Shown: piece by piece, positions 26,179 to 34,654 of the stretch | How the letters are laid out: each line of letters opens with the position of its first letter | Numbering within the stretch: position 1 is the first letter of the stretch | Source: CAYOEJ01 sp964403015 | GTDB taxonomy: Bacteria; Actinomycetota; Actinomycetes; Actinomycetales; Actinomycetaceae | Direction: 5' to 3' | Assembly: GCA_964403015.1 (NCBI GenBank) | Contig: CAYOEJ010000004.1 | Coordinates: forward strand, 11,118-75,117 | DNA length: 64,000 bases | Notes under the pieces: model-generated | What the model saw: only the letters and a program-made list of their open reading frames with translations | What the model was told of the DNA's origin: nothing | Database searches by the model: none | Position numbers and translations under genes: made by a program

Positions 26179-26856
26179 GTGACGAAAGTACTGCTGGTAG
26201 AGGATGATTCGGCGATTGCCGGGCCACTCCTGCGCGCATTCTCGCGAGAAGGATACGATGTTCAGGCTGTAGAAACCGGACAGGCCGCGCTCGATGCCAT
26301 GGAGTCCCCGATTGACTTGGTGGTCCTGGACCTCGGTCTTCCAGACATGGATGGTCTCGATGTCGCTCGTAAGGCTCGTTCCGATGGCAAGACCTTTCCG
26401 ATTTTGATTTTGACTGCGCGCTCGGAAGAAGTCGACATGGTTGTGGGCCTCGACGCCGGCGCCGACGACTACGTGACCAAACCATTCCGCCTCGCTGAGC
26501 TTCTGGCTCGCGTTCGCGCGCTTCTTCGCCGCGCTGCTGCTGGCGACGACATGGTGGATTCGGTCAAGGCGCAGGACGTCACGGTTGACGTGGATGCGCA
26601 CCGCGCCTATGTAGGCAATCGCGAGCTGCACCTGACCGGCAAGGAGTTTGATCTCCTCAACGTGCTCGTGCGCCAAGCTGGTTCCGTGGTAGAGCGTGAA
26701 GTCCTCATGCAGGAAGTGTGGGGCACTCGATCCGAGGCGTCCACGAAGAAGCTTGACATGCATATTTCTTGGCTTCGCCGCAAGCTCGGCGACGACGTGA
26801 ACGATCCGCACTACATCTCTACGGTTCGCGGAATGGGCTTCCGTTTCGAGAACTAG
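26179..26856 (+). CDS. OmpR-family response regulator
   Basis: 225 residues: a receiver domain with phospho-acceptor D51 (LVVLDLGLPDMDG), acidic pocket E8-D10 and K in VTKPF, then a winged-helix DNA-binding domain (about 125-223). GTG 26179 is preceded by AAGGA. It pairs with the histidine kinase 56 bases downstream. Targets are unknown. Confidence 0.94.
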   Translation: MTKVLLVEDDSAIAGPLLRAFSREGYDVQAVETGQAALDAMESPIDLVVLDLGLPDMDGLDVARKARSDGKTFPILILTARSEEVDMVVGLDAGADDYVTKPFRLAELLARVRALLRRAAAGDDMVDSVKAQDVTVDVDAHRAYVGNRELHLTGKEFDLLNVLVRQAGSVVEREVLMQEVWGTRSEASTKKLDMHISWLRRKLGDDVNDPHYISTVRGMGFRFEN

Positions 26857-26869
26857 GTCGAACATGACT

Positions 26870-26894
26870 TGAGGGCCGCCCTGGGCGGCCCTCA
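26870..26894 (+). terminator. Intercistronic hairpin between response regulator and kinase
   Basis: Perfect 11-bp G+C-rich stem (26870-26880 with 26884-26894) with a three-base loop and no T-run. It lies only about 18 bases before the kinase start. It may attenuate read-through or stabilise the regulator mRNA rather than end transcription. Confidence 0.6.
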
Positions 26895-26912
26895 GTATTA
26901 TCAGGAGGCTAG

Positions 26913-28229
26913 ATGCGCCGCCGAGCTATTGCGATGACGACGACGGCGGTTGCCGTAGCAGTTCTTTTCCTCGGGTTACCGGGTCTTATTTTTGGTGGGG
27001 TCTTTGTTTGGCAAGAGGCCCATAACCAGTTAGCCACGCGCGCCGGTGCTGTGGGCTCGATGGTCGAGCGTTTCGTAGCGCAAGACGTGGTGATTGGCGA
27101 CGGCATGCTCGAAACCCTCGCCTCGAATCGCAGGGGGAAAGATTTCTACATCGAGGTGGACTATCCGGACGGAGAGCTCATTTCGTCTCCTATAGTCCCC
27201 GAGGGTGAGGTCATTTCCGAAAGCGTCGTGACTGCCTCCGGTGTCATGGTGACCGTCTCTTCTGCACGATCGGATGCGCTCCTTCGGGTGGGACTCATCG
27301 TTGTTGGTGCTCTCGCCTTGGTTGTAGGTGCGTTTCTCATTGGGGTACTCGTGGCGATGCGACAATCGCGAAAATTGTCTGCACCGCTCATTTACTTGGC
27401 AGCTACTGCCGAGCAGATCGGTGCGGGTCAAGTTCGCCCACAGATTCGTGAGTCGGGTATCGAGGAGATCGATCTCGTTTACCAAGAGCTCCAAAGGACA
27501 GCCGACCGCATGGCTGGCAGATTGGCCGCGGAGCGACAGTTTGCGGCAGATGCGGCTCACCAGCTTCGCACGCCGCTGGCGGCGCTGTCCATGCGAATCG
27601 AAGAAATCGAATACTTGACCGAGGACGAGCAAATTCTCGAGGAAGTCAATCAATCACTCGAACAGATTGATCGCCTAGGCGGTGTGGTTGATGAACTCAT
27701 GAAGACCTCGCAGTCGCAAAGCGGTGGCACAACCGAGGCCATTTCAGTCCAGGATATTTTTGACCAACAAAACAAGGAGTGGGCGCGCAGCTTCAAGAAA
27801 GCTGGCAGATCACTCAGCTTCGAATCCACAGTTCACGGATCCGTGCTGGCGACTCCCGGCTCAATTGCGCAGATTCTCGCCACGCTTATCGAAAACTCAT
27901 TGAAATACGGTGATGGCACCACGACGGTGAGCGCAGCATCCGCAGGAAAAATGGTGTTGATCAAGGTGGTGGACGAAGGTAGGGGAGTTCCCGACGGTCT
28001 GGGTGACGATATCTTCCTCAAGGGCGTATCTGCGAGCGGGTCCACGGGAATCGGGCTCGCTGTAGCGAAAGAGCTTGCGGCCACCGACGGCGGTCGGCTG
28101 GAGCTCACCCAGAAGCAGCCGGCTGAGTTTACCCTGACGGTTTCTGCCGTGCCTCAGTCGCTCGATCCAGACCGCGTGCTGCCACCGGGCGCGCTTCACT
28201 CGGCCGGTTCACGCCGGGGGCGCCGCTAA
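26913..28229 (+). CDS. Sensor histidine kinase
   Basis: 438 residues with two membrane helices (about 8-32 and 124-148) enclosing a ~90-residue extracellular sensor. A HAMP-like linker, the phospho-acceptor H216 (DAAHQLRTPLAAL) and a HATPase domain (NSLKYGDG, DEGRGVP, GIGLAVAK) follow. It is preceded by AGGAGG and forms a two-component system with the adjacent regulator. The signal is unknown. Confidence 0.92.
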   Translation: MRRRAIAMTTTAVAVAVLFLGLPGLIFGGVFVWQEAHNQLATRAGAVGSMVERFVAQDVVIGDGMLETLASNRRGKDFYIEVDYPDGELISSPIVPEGEVISESVVTASGVMVTVSSARSDALLRVGLIVVGALALVVGAFLIGVLVAMRQSRKLSAPLIYLAATAEQIGAGQVRPQIRESGIEEIDLVYQELQRTADRMAGRLAAERQFAADAAHQLRTPLAALSMRIEEIEYLTEDEQILEEVNQSLEQIDRLGGVVDELMKTSQSQSGGTTEAISVQDIFDQQNKEWARSFKKAGRSLSFESTVHGSVLATPGSIAQILATLIENSLKYGDGTTTVSAASAGKMVLIKVVDEGRGVPDGLGDDIFLKGVSASGSTGIGLAVAKELAATDGGRLELTQKQPAEFTLTVSAVPQSLDPDRVLPPGALHSAGSRRGRR

Positions 28230-28251
28230 TCCTTACCTCCAACGGGTGAAC

Positions 28252-28743
28252 CTACTTTACTGCAGCGACGTCGTCGTCGTTCTTCGTAAAGACGATGTAC
28301 CGGTAGCAGACGTAACGGAAGGCGGTGCCTAGAATCAGGCCTACAACGTTGGCGGAGATGTTGTCCGCCAACTGGCTGGTCATTCCGAGCACGTAGCGCG
28401 AAACGCCCAGACACATGAGGGCGATGAGCAATCCACCAATGTTGATGGCGATGAAGAGCACGAGCTCACGCGATCGAGTCTTGTCGGACTTATTCCTGAA
28501 GGTCCACAGGCGATTAACGACCCACGAGAACACGACCGACACAGACACCGAGATCGTCTTTGCCACCATCGACGCATCGGCAGGCAGGTTGACGATGTCG
28601 CTATAGGCCAACAGGTTGAACAGACCGACGTCGACGACGTAGGCGCCGAGGCCCACCGTGCAGAACTGAAGAAATTCAACCAGCCATTGGCGAAATGTCT
28701 GGCCGCGCATGACGCGCGCGATGAGTCGGTCGAAAGCTGTCAA
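28252..28743 (-). CDS. GtrA family membrane protein
   Basis: 163 residues with four helices in the GtrA pattern (FCTVGLGAYVVDVGLFNLL, then NRLWTFRNK and FRYVCYRYIVF). GtrA proteins are implicated in moving undecaprenyl-linked sugars across the membrane. Placement behind two LCP ligases supports a role in wall glycopolymers. The best-supported start is TTG 28743 after ACAGGTAG; an internal ATG at 28710 is possible. Confidence 0.85.
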   Translation of the reverse strand: MTAFDRLIARVMRGQTFRQWLVEFLQFCTVGLGAYVVDVGLFNLLAYSDIVNLPADASMVAKTISVSVSVVFSWVVNRLWTFRNKSDKTRSRELVLFIAINIGGLLIALMCLGVSRYVLGMTSQLADNISANVVGLILGTAFRYVCYRYIVFTKNDDDVAAVK

Positions 28744-28767
28744 CGCTACCTGTACCTAAGTTCGAAT

Positions 28768-30102
28768 CTAGAAACTGGCGAAAGAATCCGAGGTGAGCGT
28801 ACCATCTCGGAGATCGGCCCAGAACTGGTCGATCGTATTGGGATCGAGGAGCACGGTCGATTGGCCAGCTACGCGGTAGTCCATGCTCGCAATGGGAGGG
28901 GAGCCCTTGAGGCCATCTGTGCCCATGACGTCACGCAGGGTTAGTCCGGCCATTCCAACGGTCCACAGCGAATCTTGCTCGTCAACGGTGATGACGTCAG
29001 CCACCGATTCCACGAGATCTTTCTGGGCGCCGGGGGAGAAAAGAACATCTCTCGAGATGGCCTTGCCGATCACCTTGCTCACAACCTGTCGCTGGCGTTC
29101 GGTGCGGCCGATATCGCCGAGCGGATCAGAGTAACGCATGCGGGAGAACGCCAGTGCGGTCTCACCATCCACGGTGTGGCAGCCCGCTTCCCAATTGAGC
29201 TTGGAATATGAATCGTTCACATCGTAGTCGAGGCAGAGTTCAACTCCGCCTACGGCGTCTGTCAGCTCCTGAACACCTTCCATACCAACCTGGATGTAGT
29301 GATCGATCGTCAGTCCCGTCAGATCTTCGACCGTGCGCACGAGGAGCTGCTGGTCGCCAATGTTGAGAGCTCCGTTGAGCTTTCCCTCCCCGTGCCCGTC
29401 AGGGTAGACCACATAGGTGTCACGCGGGAGCGAAATGAGCGCTGTAGAGCCTGATTCGGGCTTGTGAAGGAGCATCATTGTATCCGCGCGCATTCCCTCC
29501 GTGGTTGAGGTTGGAAACGCAGTGCGTTCGTCCGAGCCCACAATGAGGTAGGTGGTGCCAGGGGTGTCTGCCGCTCCGGACAGCGCATCAACCCTGTCGA
29601 GACGGCCATTGCCCATGAAGTACAGATAACCGCCCCAGCCGAGAACAGTGGCGAGGAGGAGAACAGGGATCAGAACCAGCGGGATCCAACGACGACGACG
29701 GCGCTTCGGCTTGCGGGACGCTTCTTGTTCTCTTGGTGGTCTCGGGTCGACGCCTCGACGCTCTACATTCTCAGGGCGACTGCGATCTGTCCGCTGCCTT
29801 AAAGACTCCCGTGAATTCTGTTGTTCTTGGGGTGCCGAAGCGCTAGTGGGCCGCTGCCGATCACGCGGCGCATACGATGGCGGCATCGAATCAGTTCCCG
29901 AGTGTGTGGGAGAAGGTCCCATCGACGAGCGACGCACTGGAGAATTGGGCCGTCTGCGTGATGGTTGGCCCTGAGTGCTTGGATCGGAGCCGCTTCCCGT
30001 TGGGGTGCTCGCGGATCCAAGATCTTGCCCGTGACGGGGCGCGTTCGGCCCCGAAGGGCGGGAACGCCGGTGGCGAGGCTCAAAAGAGGGAGGTTGTTCC
30101 AT
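28768..30102 (-). CDS. LytR-CpsA-Psr (LCP) family wall-polymer ligase 1
   Basis: Transfers lipid-linked glycopolymers to peptidoglycan. The 444-residue protein has a long Pro/Arg/Ser-rich cytoplasmic tail (1-138), one helix (140-162) and an extracellular LCP domain. The conserved acidic and basic residues are present (MRADTMMLLH, ISLPRDTYV, RTERQRQVV), plus a cysteine pair (ELCLDY, AGCHTVDG) likely to form a disulfide. It lies 59 bases downstream of a second LCP gene and 24 bases upstream of GtrA. Confidence 0.93.
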   Translation of the reverse strand: MEQPPSFEPRHRRSRPSGPNAPRHGQDLGSASTPTGSGSDPSTQGQPSRRRPNSPVRRSSMGPSPTHSGTDSMPPSYAPRDRQRPTSASAPQEQQNSRESLRQRTDRSRPENVERRGVDPRPPREQEASRKPKRRRRRWIPLVLIPVLLLATVLGWGGYLYFMGNGRLDRVDALSGAADTPGTTYLIVGSDERTAFPTSTTEGMRADTMMLLHKPESGSTALISLPRDTYVVYPDGHGEGKLNGALNIGDQQLLVRTVEDLTGLTIDHYIQVGMEGVQELTDAVGGVELCLDYDVNDSYSKLNWEAGCHTVDGETALAFSRMRYSDPLGDIGRTERQRQVVSKVIGKAISRDVLFSPGAQKDLVESVADVITVDEQDSLWTVGMAGLTLRDVMGTDGLKGSPPIASMDYRVAGQSTVLLDPNTIDQFWADLRDGTLTSDSFASF

Positions 30103-30161
30103 AATCCATATTCGCGTCGGAGTCAGTGAGTGAAAGTTTAGACCGAGTGTGGAGGCGAGTG

Positions 30162-31310
30162 TTAGAGGCCCACGGCAGTGCCGGTTCTCTTAGCGACCTC
30201 GTCGAGTTCTTCCGGCGTTGCATCAATGATGATCGAGGGCGAGTGGTCCGCGTTGAGTGCCTCTTCGGGAATGGGCTGATCTTTAATGAGGGCATCCCAA
30301 ACCTGCTGTGCTTCCGCAGCGGGAACCACCCGCGCACCTGCAGGCGCCCAGGGCATTGTTACCGAGTTGATATCGTTAGAGCCGAGGCTGCGAAGTGAGT
30401 ACATGAGTCCTGCAAGCCACGGGATATCTCCCATGCCGCGCGACATCTCAACGTGCGCCGTGACATCCTGAAGTAATCCGTAGAACTCGGGAAGATTAGT
30501 GAAGACGTTGAGAGAAAAGACCTTCTCTGCAATGGCCGTTACCACTTGGTGCTGACGTGAAATTCGGCCGATGTCGGAGCCATCACCAAGGCTCTTACGG
30601 GCGCGGGCTACCGCGAGCGCCTGATCGCCGTCGAGCGTGTGGCACCCGGCGTCGATCTCCAAGTGTGCCTGTGGATCATTGATGGGCTCAGCAAAGCACA
30701 TCTCGATCCCGCCCAGAGTGTCGACTACCTCGCGGAACGAATTGAAATCGAGCACAACAAAGCCGTCGATGTAGACGCCGGTCAGATCCTCTACCGTGCG
30801 GACCGTGCAGGCTGCAGCGGAAGCAATGTTGCCGCCCTTGCTGCCGTTGTTGAACGCCGAGTTGAACATGGCGTTCTCCTCGGCTGGTGTACGCGTGCCA
30901 TCGGGAAGTATGCACTCGGGAATGTTGACGAGCGTGTCGCGGGGGATGGAGACTACATCCACGCGATCCCTGTCCGCTGAGATATGAACGAGCATGGTGG
31001 TGTCAGATCGCATGCCCCCGTCGGTTTCGCGGTCGGCGCCCATGACGAGGATGTTGAGTGGCTCGCCAGCTTTCTCATCGAGTGGGATCTGGTTCTCAGT
31101 GGGGCGATCGTCGCTGTCAACGAGATCTTCGATATCGTGCTGGGAAATGTTTCCTTGGAGGCTGGAATACATGGAGACCGCCGCTCCGGTGACGATAAGG
31201 ACAAGGGAAAGCAGCACGAGACCAACGGCTCGCATAATCTTGCGGCCATCTCTCCCGTTGTGGACGTGTGCCGGCGCTCTGTCCGGTACCACGAATTCCT
31301 GTCGCGTCAC
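30162..31310 (-). CDS. LytR-CpsA-Psr (LCP) family wall-polymer ligase 2
   Basis: 382-residue paralogue of the next gene. It has a short cytoplasmic tail, one helix (about 27-47) and an LCP domain with GMRSDTTMLVH, VSIPRDTLV and RISRQHQVV. It carries a paired-cysteine region similar to ligase 1 plus an extra cysteine pair around PECILPDG and AAACTVRTV. The start is GTG 31310. It heads the LCP-LCP-GtrA operon and is divergent from the symporter gene. Confidence 0.92.
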   Translation of the reverse strand: MTRQEFVVPDRAPAHVHNGRDGRKIMRAVGLVLLSLVLIVTGAAVSMYSSLQGNISQHDIEDLVDSDDRPTENQIPLDEKAGEPLNILVMGADRETDGGMRSDTTMLVHISADRDRVDVVSIPRDTLVNIPECILPDGTRTPAEENAMFNSAFNNGSKGGNIASAAACTVRTVEDLTGVYIDGFVVLDFNSFREVVDTLGGIEMCFAEPINDPQAHLEIDAGCHTLDGDQALAVARARKSLGDGSDIGRISRQHQVVTAIAEKVFSLNVFTNLPEFYGLLQDVTAHVEMSRGMGDIPWLAGLMYSLRSLGSNDINSVTMPWAPAGARVVPAAEAQQVWDALIKDQPIPEEALNADHSPSIIIDATPEELDEVAKRTGTAVGL

Positions 31311-31476
31311 ATCTTCGATAATACTTCGCCTCGCATTCGATCTGACCTCGATGCTACTGAGAGTTGTGCCATGGTGCTAGATAGATCCAGCACGTTTCGC
31401 CATGAAAAGCAGATCCCGAATGTCCACAATGCGGGAGCGCTATATCAACATGTGGATTACGAGAGAGAATGTCGGC

Positions 31477-32478
31477 ATGTCTGCACAGAAAAATACCTCG
31501 CGTCCCGCCCGTACCGCAGAAGATAGATCCGCGCTGCGCGCCGTCACGATCTTCCCCATTCTTATCATCGGTGCCGCTCTTTGGGCATTCTTTTTCCCAT
31601 CCACGGCAGCGCACGTCGCGCCACACGTTCCAATCTTGCTCGGCATCATCATGTTCGGCATGGGGCTCACACTCACCCTTCCAGACTTCAAGCTTGTGCT
31701 GTCCCGTCCACTACCAATTCTGCTTGGCGTGATCGCCCAGTACGCGATCATGCCGCTTCTAGCGCTCATTTTGGTCAACGTGCTGAGCCTTCCGGATCCG
31801 ATCGCGATCGGTGTTATTCTCGTGGGCTGTGCTCCAGGTGGAACGTCGTCGAACGTCATCTCCTACCTGTCAAAGGCGGATGTCGCACTGTCTGTCACTA
31901 TGACCTCCGTGTCCACGCTTCTTGGTCCCATCATGACTCCACTACTCATTCAGTGGCTGGCAGGAACGCGCATGGAACTCAACGGTGGGGCAATGGCGAT
32001 CGATATCGTGAAGATGGTTCTGGTTCCGGTGCTTGCCGGACTCGGACTCCGCCTCATTATTCCCAAGGTTGTCAATGCGGTCTTGCCGATCCTGCCCTGG
32101 GTCTCGACTCTTGGTATTTCCGGCGTTGTGGCCGGCGTCGTCTCAGGATCTGTTGATGCCATCAAGTCAGCTGGCCTGATGATCCTTCTGGTAGTCATCC
32201 TGCACAACTGCCTCGGCTACGCACTGGGTTACGTGGTGACCAAGCTCTTCCGCTTCTCCAACCGCGCCGCGCGCACGGTCTCGGTAGAGGTGGGCATGCA
32301 GAACTCTGGATTGGCGGCAACGCTTGCCAAGACTCACTTTGCGGCAACGCCCGAGACCGCACTTCCCGGCGCGATCTTCTCAATCTGGCATAACCTCGCC
32401 GGCGCGCTGCTCTCGGTGTTCTACCGTCGCAGCGCAGAGAAGGAGACTTCGCGGGTACCGGCCGTTCAGCCCAACTAG
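31477..32478 (+). CDS. Bile acid:sodium symporter family transporter
   Basis: 333-residue membrane protein with about nine to ten helices and the family segments GMGLTLTLPDF, GCAPGGTSSNV (sodium-site region) and EVGMQNSGLA. Bacterial members move organic anions such as pantoate or keto acids with sodium; the substrate here is not known. ATG 31477 is preferred (MSAQKN, after GAGAGAGA). Upstream in-frame starts would add a non-conserved basic leader. Confidence 0.88.
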   Translation: MSAQKNTSRPARTAEDRSALRAVTIFPILIIGAALWAFFFPSTAAHVAPHVPILLGIIMFGMGLTLTLPDFKLVLSRPLPILLGVIAQYAIMPLLALILVNVLSLPDPIAIGVILVGCAPGGTSSNVISYLSKADVALSVTMTSVSTLLGPIMTPLLIQWLAGTRMELNGGAMAIDIVKMVLVPVLAGLGLRLIIPKVVNAVLPILPWVSTLGISGVVAGVVSGSVDAIKSAGLMILLVVILHNCLGYALGYVVTKLFRFSNRAARTVSVEVGMQNSGLAATLAKTHFAATPETALPGAIFSIWHNLAGALLSVFYRRSAEKETSRVPAVQPN

Positions 32479-32502
32479 CAGAGCGCTGATGGCAGGTGAA
32501 TC

Positions 32503-33219
32503 TCACATGGGTGCATAGAGGGAAAAGCCCTCGAAGTAAACTGCCTTTTCGGCACTGCAGATCTCACGAGGATCCTTGGCGGGATCGTTGATCACCACAA
32601 GGCCCGCCCCGTCGGAGAGCAGCTGGTATCCAAGTGAAAGTGCGCTGGGCAGCGTGGGGAAGGTGACCGCTACACGGTCTCCTTCAGGAACATACCGCAC
32701 AGCTCGGGCGAAGAACGACGCATTTGAGTATTCGTCGACTCCGGACACCATAAGTGCATCTGGGTGCGACAATACGCTTGCGGAGCCGTCCTCGACGCCA
32801 TCTGGAAGGTCGCCATCCCATGCGAAAGCCAGACTCTCTAGGTTGAGTGCCACGACGTCGTCGTCGTTATCCGTTTCTATGGCTTCTGGCTCGTCAGTAA
32901 CGACGACGGTACCGGATTCGTGGTCGCGAACTCGCTCGCGCCCGATCACCACGCTGCCGCCGGCAACTAGCGCGGCCAATCCCCAGGCCACTGACTTCCA
33001 GTGGGTGGGAAGATCGAGTACTACGCGGGCTCCGGGCTCGAGTTCACATTCGTCGACGAGGTAGTTCGCGATCTTTGCGATGTGGTTAGCCAAGACCTTG
33101 CCGGATAGTTCAATGCGTTCATCTTGGCCATACCAAATCAGTGCTGGGCTCGTGCCCGTCCTGAGTAGCTGTCCGTACACCTGCGCGGGAGTCGCCGCGC
33201 GACGATCGTTGTCAGTCAT
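32503..33219 (-). CDS. TIGR03089 family protein (truncated AMP-binding-like)
   Basis: 238-residue protein resembling the N-terminal part of acyl-CoA synthetases (for example ELEPGARVVLDLPTHWKSVA) but lacking the ATP-binding TSGTTG-type loop and the C-terminal domain. It corresponds to the actinobacterial TIGR03089 family of unknown function, usually found near LCP genes as here. The shortness is a family trait, not a truncation. The start overlaps the upstream gene by four bases. Confidence 0.8.
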   Translation of the reverse strand: MTDNDRRAATPAQVYGQLLRTGTSPALIWYGQDERIELSGKVLANHIAKIANYLVDECELEPGARVVLDLPTHWKSVAWGLAALVAGGSVVIGRERVRDHESGTVVVTDEPEAIETDNDDDVVALNLESLAFAWDGDLPDGVEDGSASVLSHPDALMVSGVDEYSNASFFARAVRYVPEGDRVAVTFPTLPSALSLGYQLLSDGAGLVVINDPAKDPREICSAEKAVYFEGFSLYAPM

Positions 33220-34094
33220 TGGGGCTGTCCGTTCTGGGAAAGAAAATCTGTGGCAAAGGGCTGGGCTTCGACATGGCCTATGACGTCCATGAACAGCTCG
33301 ACCGCTTCACGGGAGGCCCCAGCACAGTAGCTGGCACAATCCCAGCGCCTAGATTCATCGCGGGTTCGGTCGTCGCGAATGCCAACGTAATGGCCGCCCG
33401 CACCGAGAACGAGTGCGATTCCGGCGCTCACATCCCAAGGCTGCGTGCCAAGCGCAAAGTTTCCGATCATGGTTCCGTCAGCGACTTCTGCGAGGTCGAG
33501 CGCAGTCGTGCCGTGCTTTCGTACTGATTTCACTTGGCTAATGAGGTGCATGTATGCGCGGCCCGCGCCTTCTTTATCGCGCAGCTTCGAGTTGGGGAAC
33601 TCCGCTACCGCCACGGATTCATGAAGCGGTAAATCCCGCACACGAATTGCTGTTCCGTTTTTGTATGAACCGCTCGAATCGGCGCGATACATGAGGTCTC
33701 GCGTTGGCTGGTAGATCACTCCGGCAAGGACATCGTCGCCGCGTGCGGCTGCGATCGAGACACACCACTTTTCTAAGCCCGAGGCAAAGTTGGACGTGCC
33801 ATCGATGGGATCGACGAGCCAGATAATGTCGTTCGAGCCCGGGGTTGCGGGCGAACCTTTGCTATTGAGAATGCACCCTTCTTCCTCGCCCAGCATGTAG
33901 GAATCGGGGGTGCGCTCGAAAAGGATAGAGCGGATCTTCTTTTCGGCTGCTTTATCGTGGACCGTGACGACGTCGTGAAAGTCGTGTTTCGTCTGTACTG
34001 GTCCGGGATCGTCGAAAGCTTCGAGAAGGGCGGGCCCAACGGCCCGCGCCGCCTCTTGCGCAATATCGGCGAGCTGATCAATCATTCCACTCAT
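33216..34094 (-). CDS. Inositol monophosphatase family phosphatase
   Basis: 292-residue magnesium-dependent phosphatase with LGEEEGC, the metal-binding DPIDGTSNF and C-terminal WDVSAGIALVLGAGG. Actinobacterial members act on inositol phosphate, histidinol phosphate or related substrates; the sequence alone does not decide. ATG 34094 is chosen because it begins the conserved helix; the in-frame extension to 34196 is not family-like. It overlaps the TIGR03089 gene by four bases. Confidence 0.87.
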   Translation of the reverse strand: MSGMIDQLADIAQEAARAVGPALLEAFDDPGPVQTKHDFHDVVTVHDKAAEKKIRSILFERTPDSYMLGEEEGCILNSKGSPATPGSNDIIWLVDPIDGTSNFASGLEKWCVSIAAARGDDVLAGVIYQPTRDLMYRADSSGSYKNGTAIRVRDLPLHESVAVAEFPNSKLRDKEGAGRAYMHLISQVKSVRKHGTTALDLAEVADGTMIGNFALGTQPWDVSAGIALVLGAGGHYVGIRDDRTRDESRRWDCASYCAGASREAVELFMDVIGHVEAQPFATDFLSQNGQPQ

Positions 34095-34219
34095 ATATCC
34101 ATCGTCCCACGGATTGCTGTCAGGGTGGCTTCTGAAAGCGCCTGGCGAAATCCGGCAAACTGCCGGTTCAACAACACGCCGCAACACGCATGTCAAGGGG
34201 AGAAGTTTGCCGTATCGCC

Positions 34220-34249
34220 TTGACTTTTAGGGGATGACACACGTGTAAT
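34220..34249 (+). promoter_or_regulatory. Sigma-70-type promoter for whiB
   Basis: TTGACT (34220-34225), an 18-bp spacer and TGTAAT (34244-34249), about 30 bases upstream of the whiB ribosome site. An ACACGTGT palindrome (34238-34245) overlaps the -10 region and could be an operator. Confidence 0.65.
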
Positions 34250-34281
34250 TTACCTAGTGAATGTGAAACGGAGGACCACGC

Positions 34282-34641
34282 ATGTGGGAAATTGAGGGTA
34301 CGTCCCGGCTCAAGGCTGCACGCACCACCGATGATGCACAGGTTGCGCAGAGCCTCATGCAGGGCATTTTCAACCTAGGCTACGGAACCGCAGATACGGA
34401 AGATCTCGGCTGGATGCAGGAAGCGCTGTGCGCGCAGACCGATCCGGACATTTTCTACCCGGAAAAGGGCGGTTCAACGGCACCTGCAACATCTGTGTGC
34501 AATAGCTGTTCAGTTCGCGGTGAATGCCTCGAATATGCCGTCACGAACGATATTCGTCACGGTATTTGGGGCGGAACATCGGATAACGATCGGAAGCGCA
34601 TGGCTCGCGAACGTAAGGCGGCCGGCGGCGCTCGCAGCTGA
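34282..34641 (+). CDS. whiB: WhiB family iron-sulfur regulator
   Basis: 119-residue 4Fe-4S transcription factor that binds the primary sigma factor. The four cluster cysteines are C50, C73, C76 and C82 (CxxC spacing C73-N-S-C76). They are followed by the G[VI]WGG turn (HGIWGG, 93-98) and a basic C-terminus. Neighbours (large glycosyltransferase, DUF5719, DUF3499) match the WhiB2 locus of actinobacteria, the group tied to cell division. GGAGGA precedes the ATG. Confidence 0.93.
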   Translation: MWEIEGTSRLKAARTTDDAQVAQSLMQGIFNLGYGTADTEDLGWMQEALCAQTDPDIFYPEKGGSTAPATSVCNSCSVRGECLEYAVTNDIRHGIWGGTSDNDRKRMARERKAAGGARS

Positions 34642-34654
34642 TTAGCCACTCGCA

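Noticed and set aside
32503..33219. Truncated acyl-CoA synthetase pseudogene
   Set aside because: Length and sequence match the TIGR03089 family, which is naturally short and found next to LCP genes.
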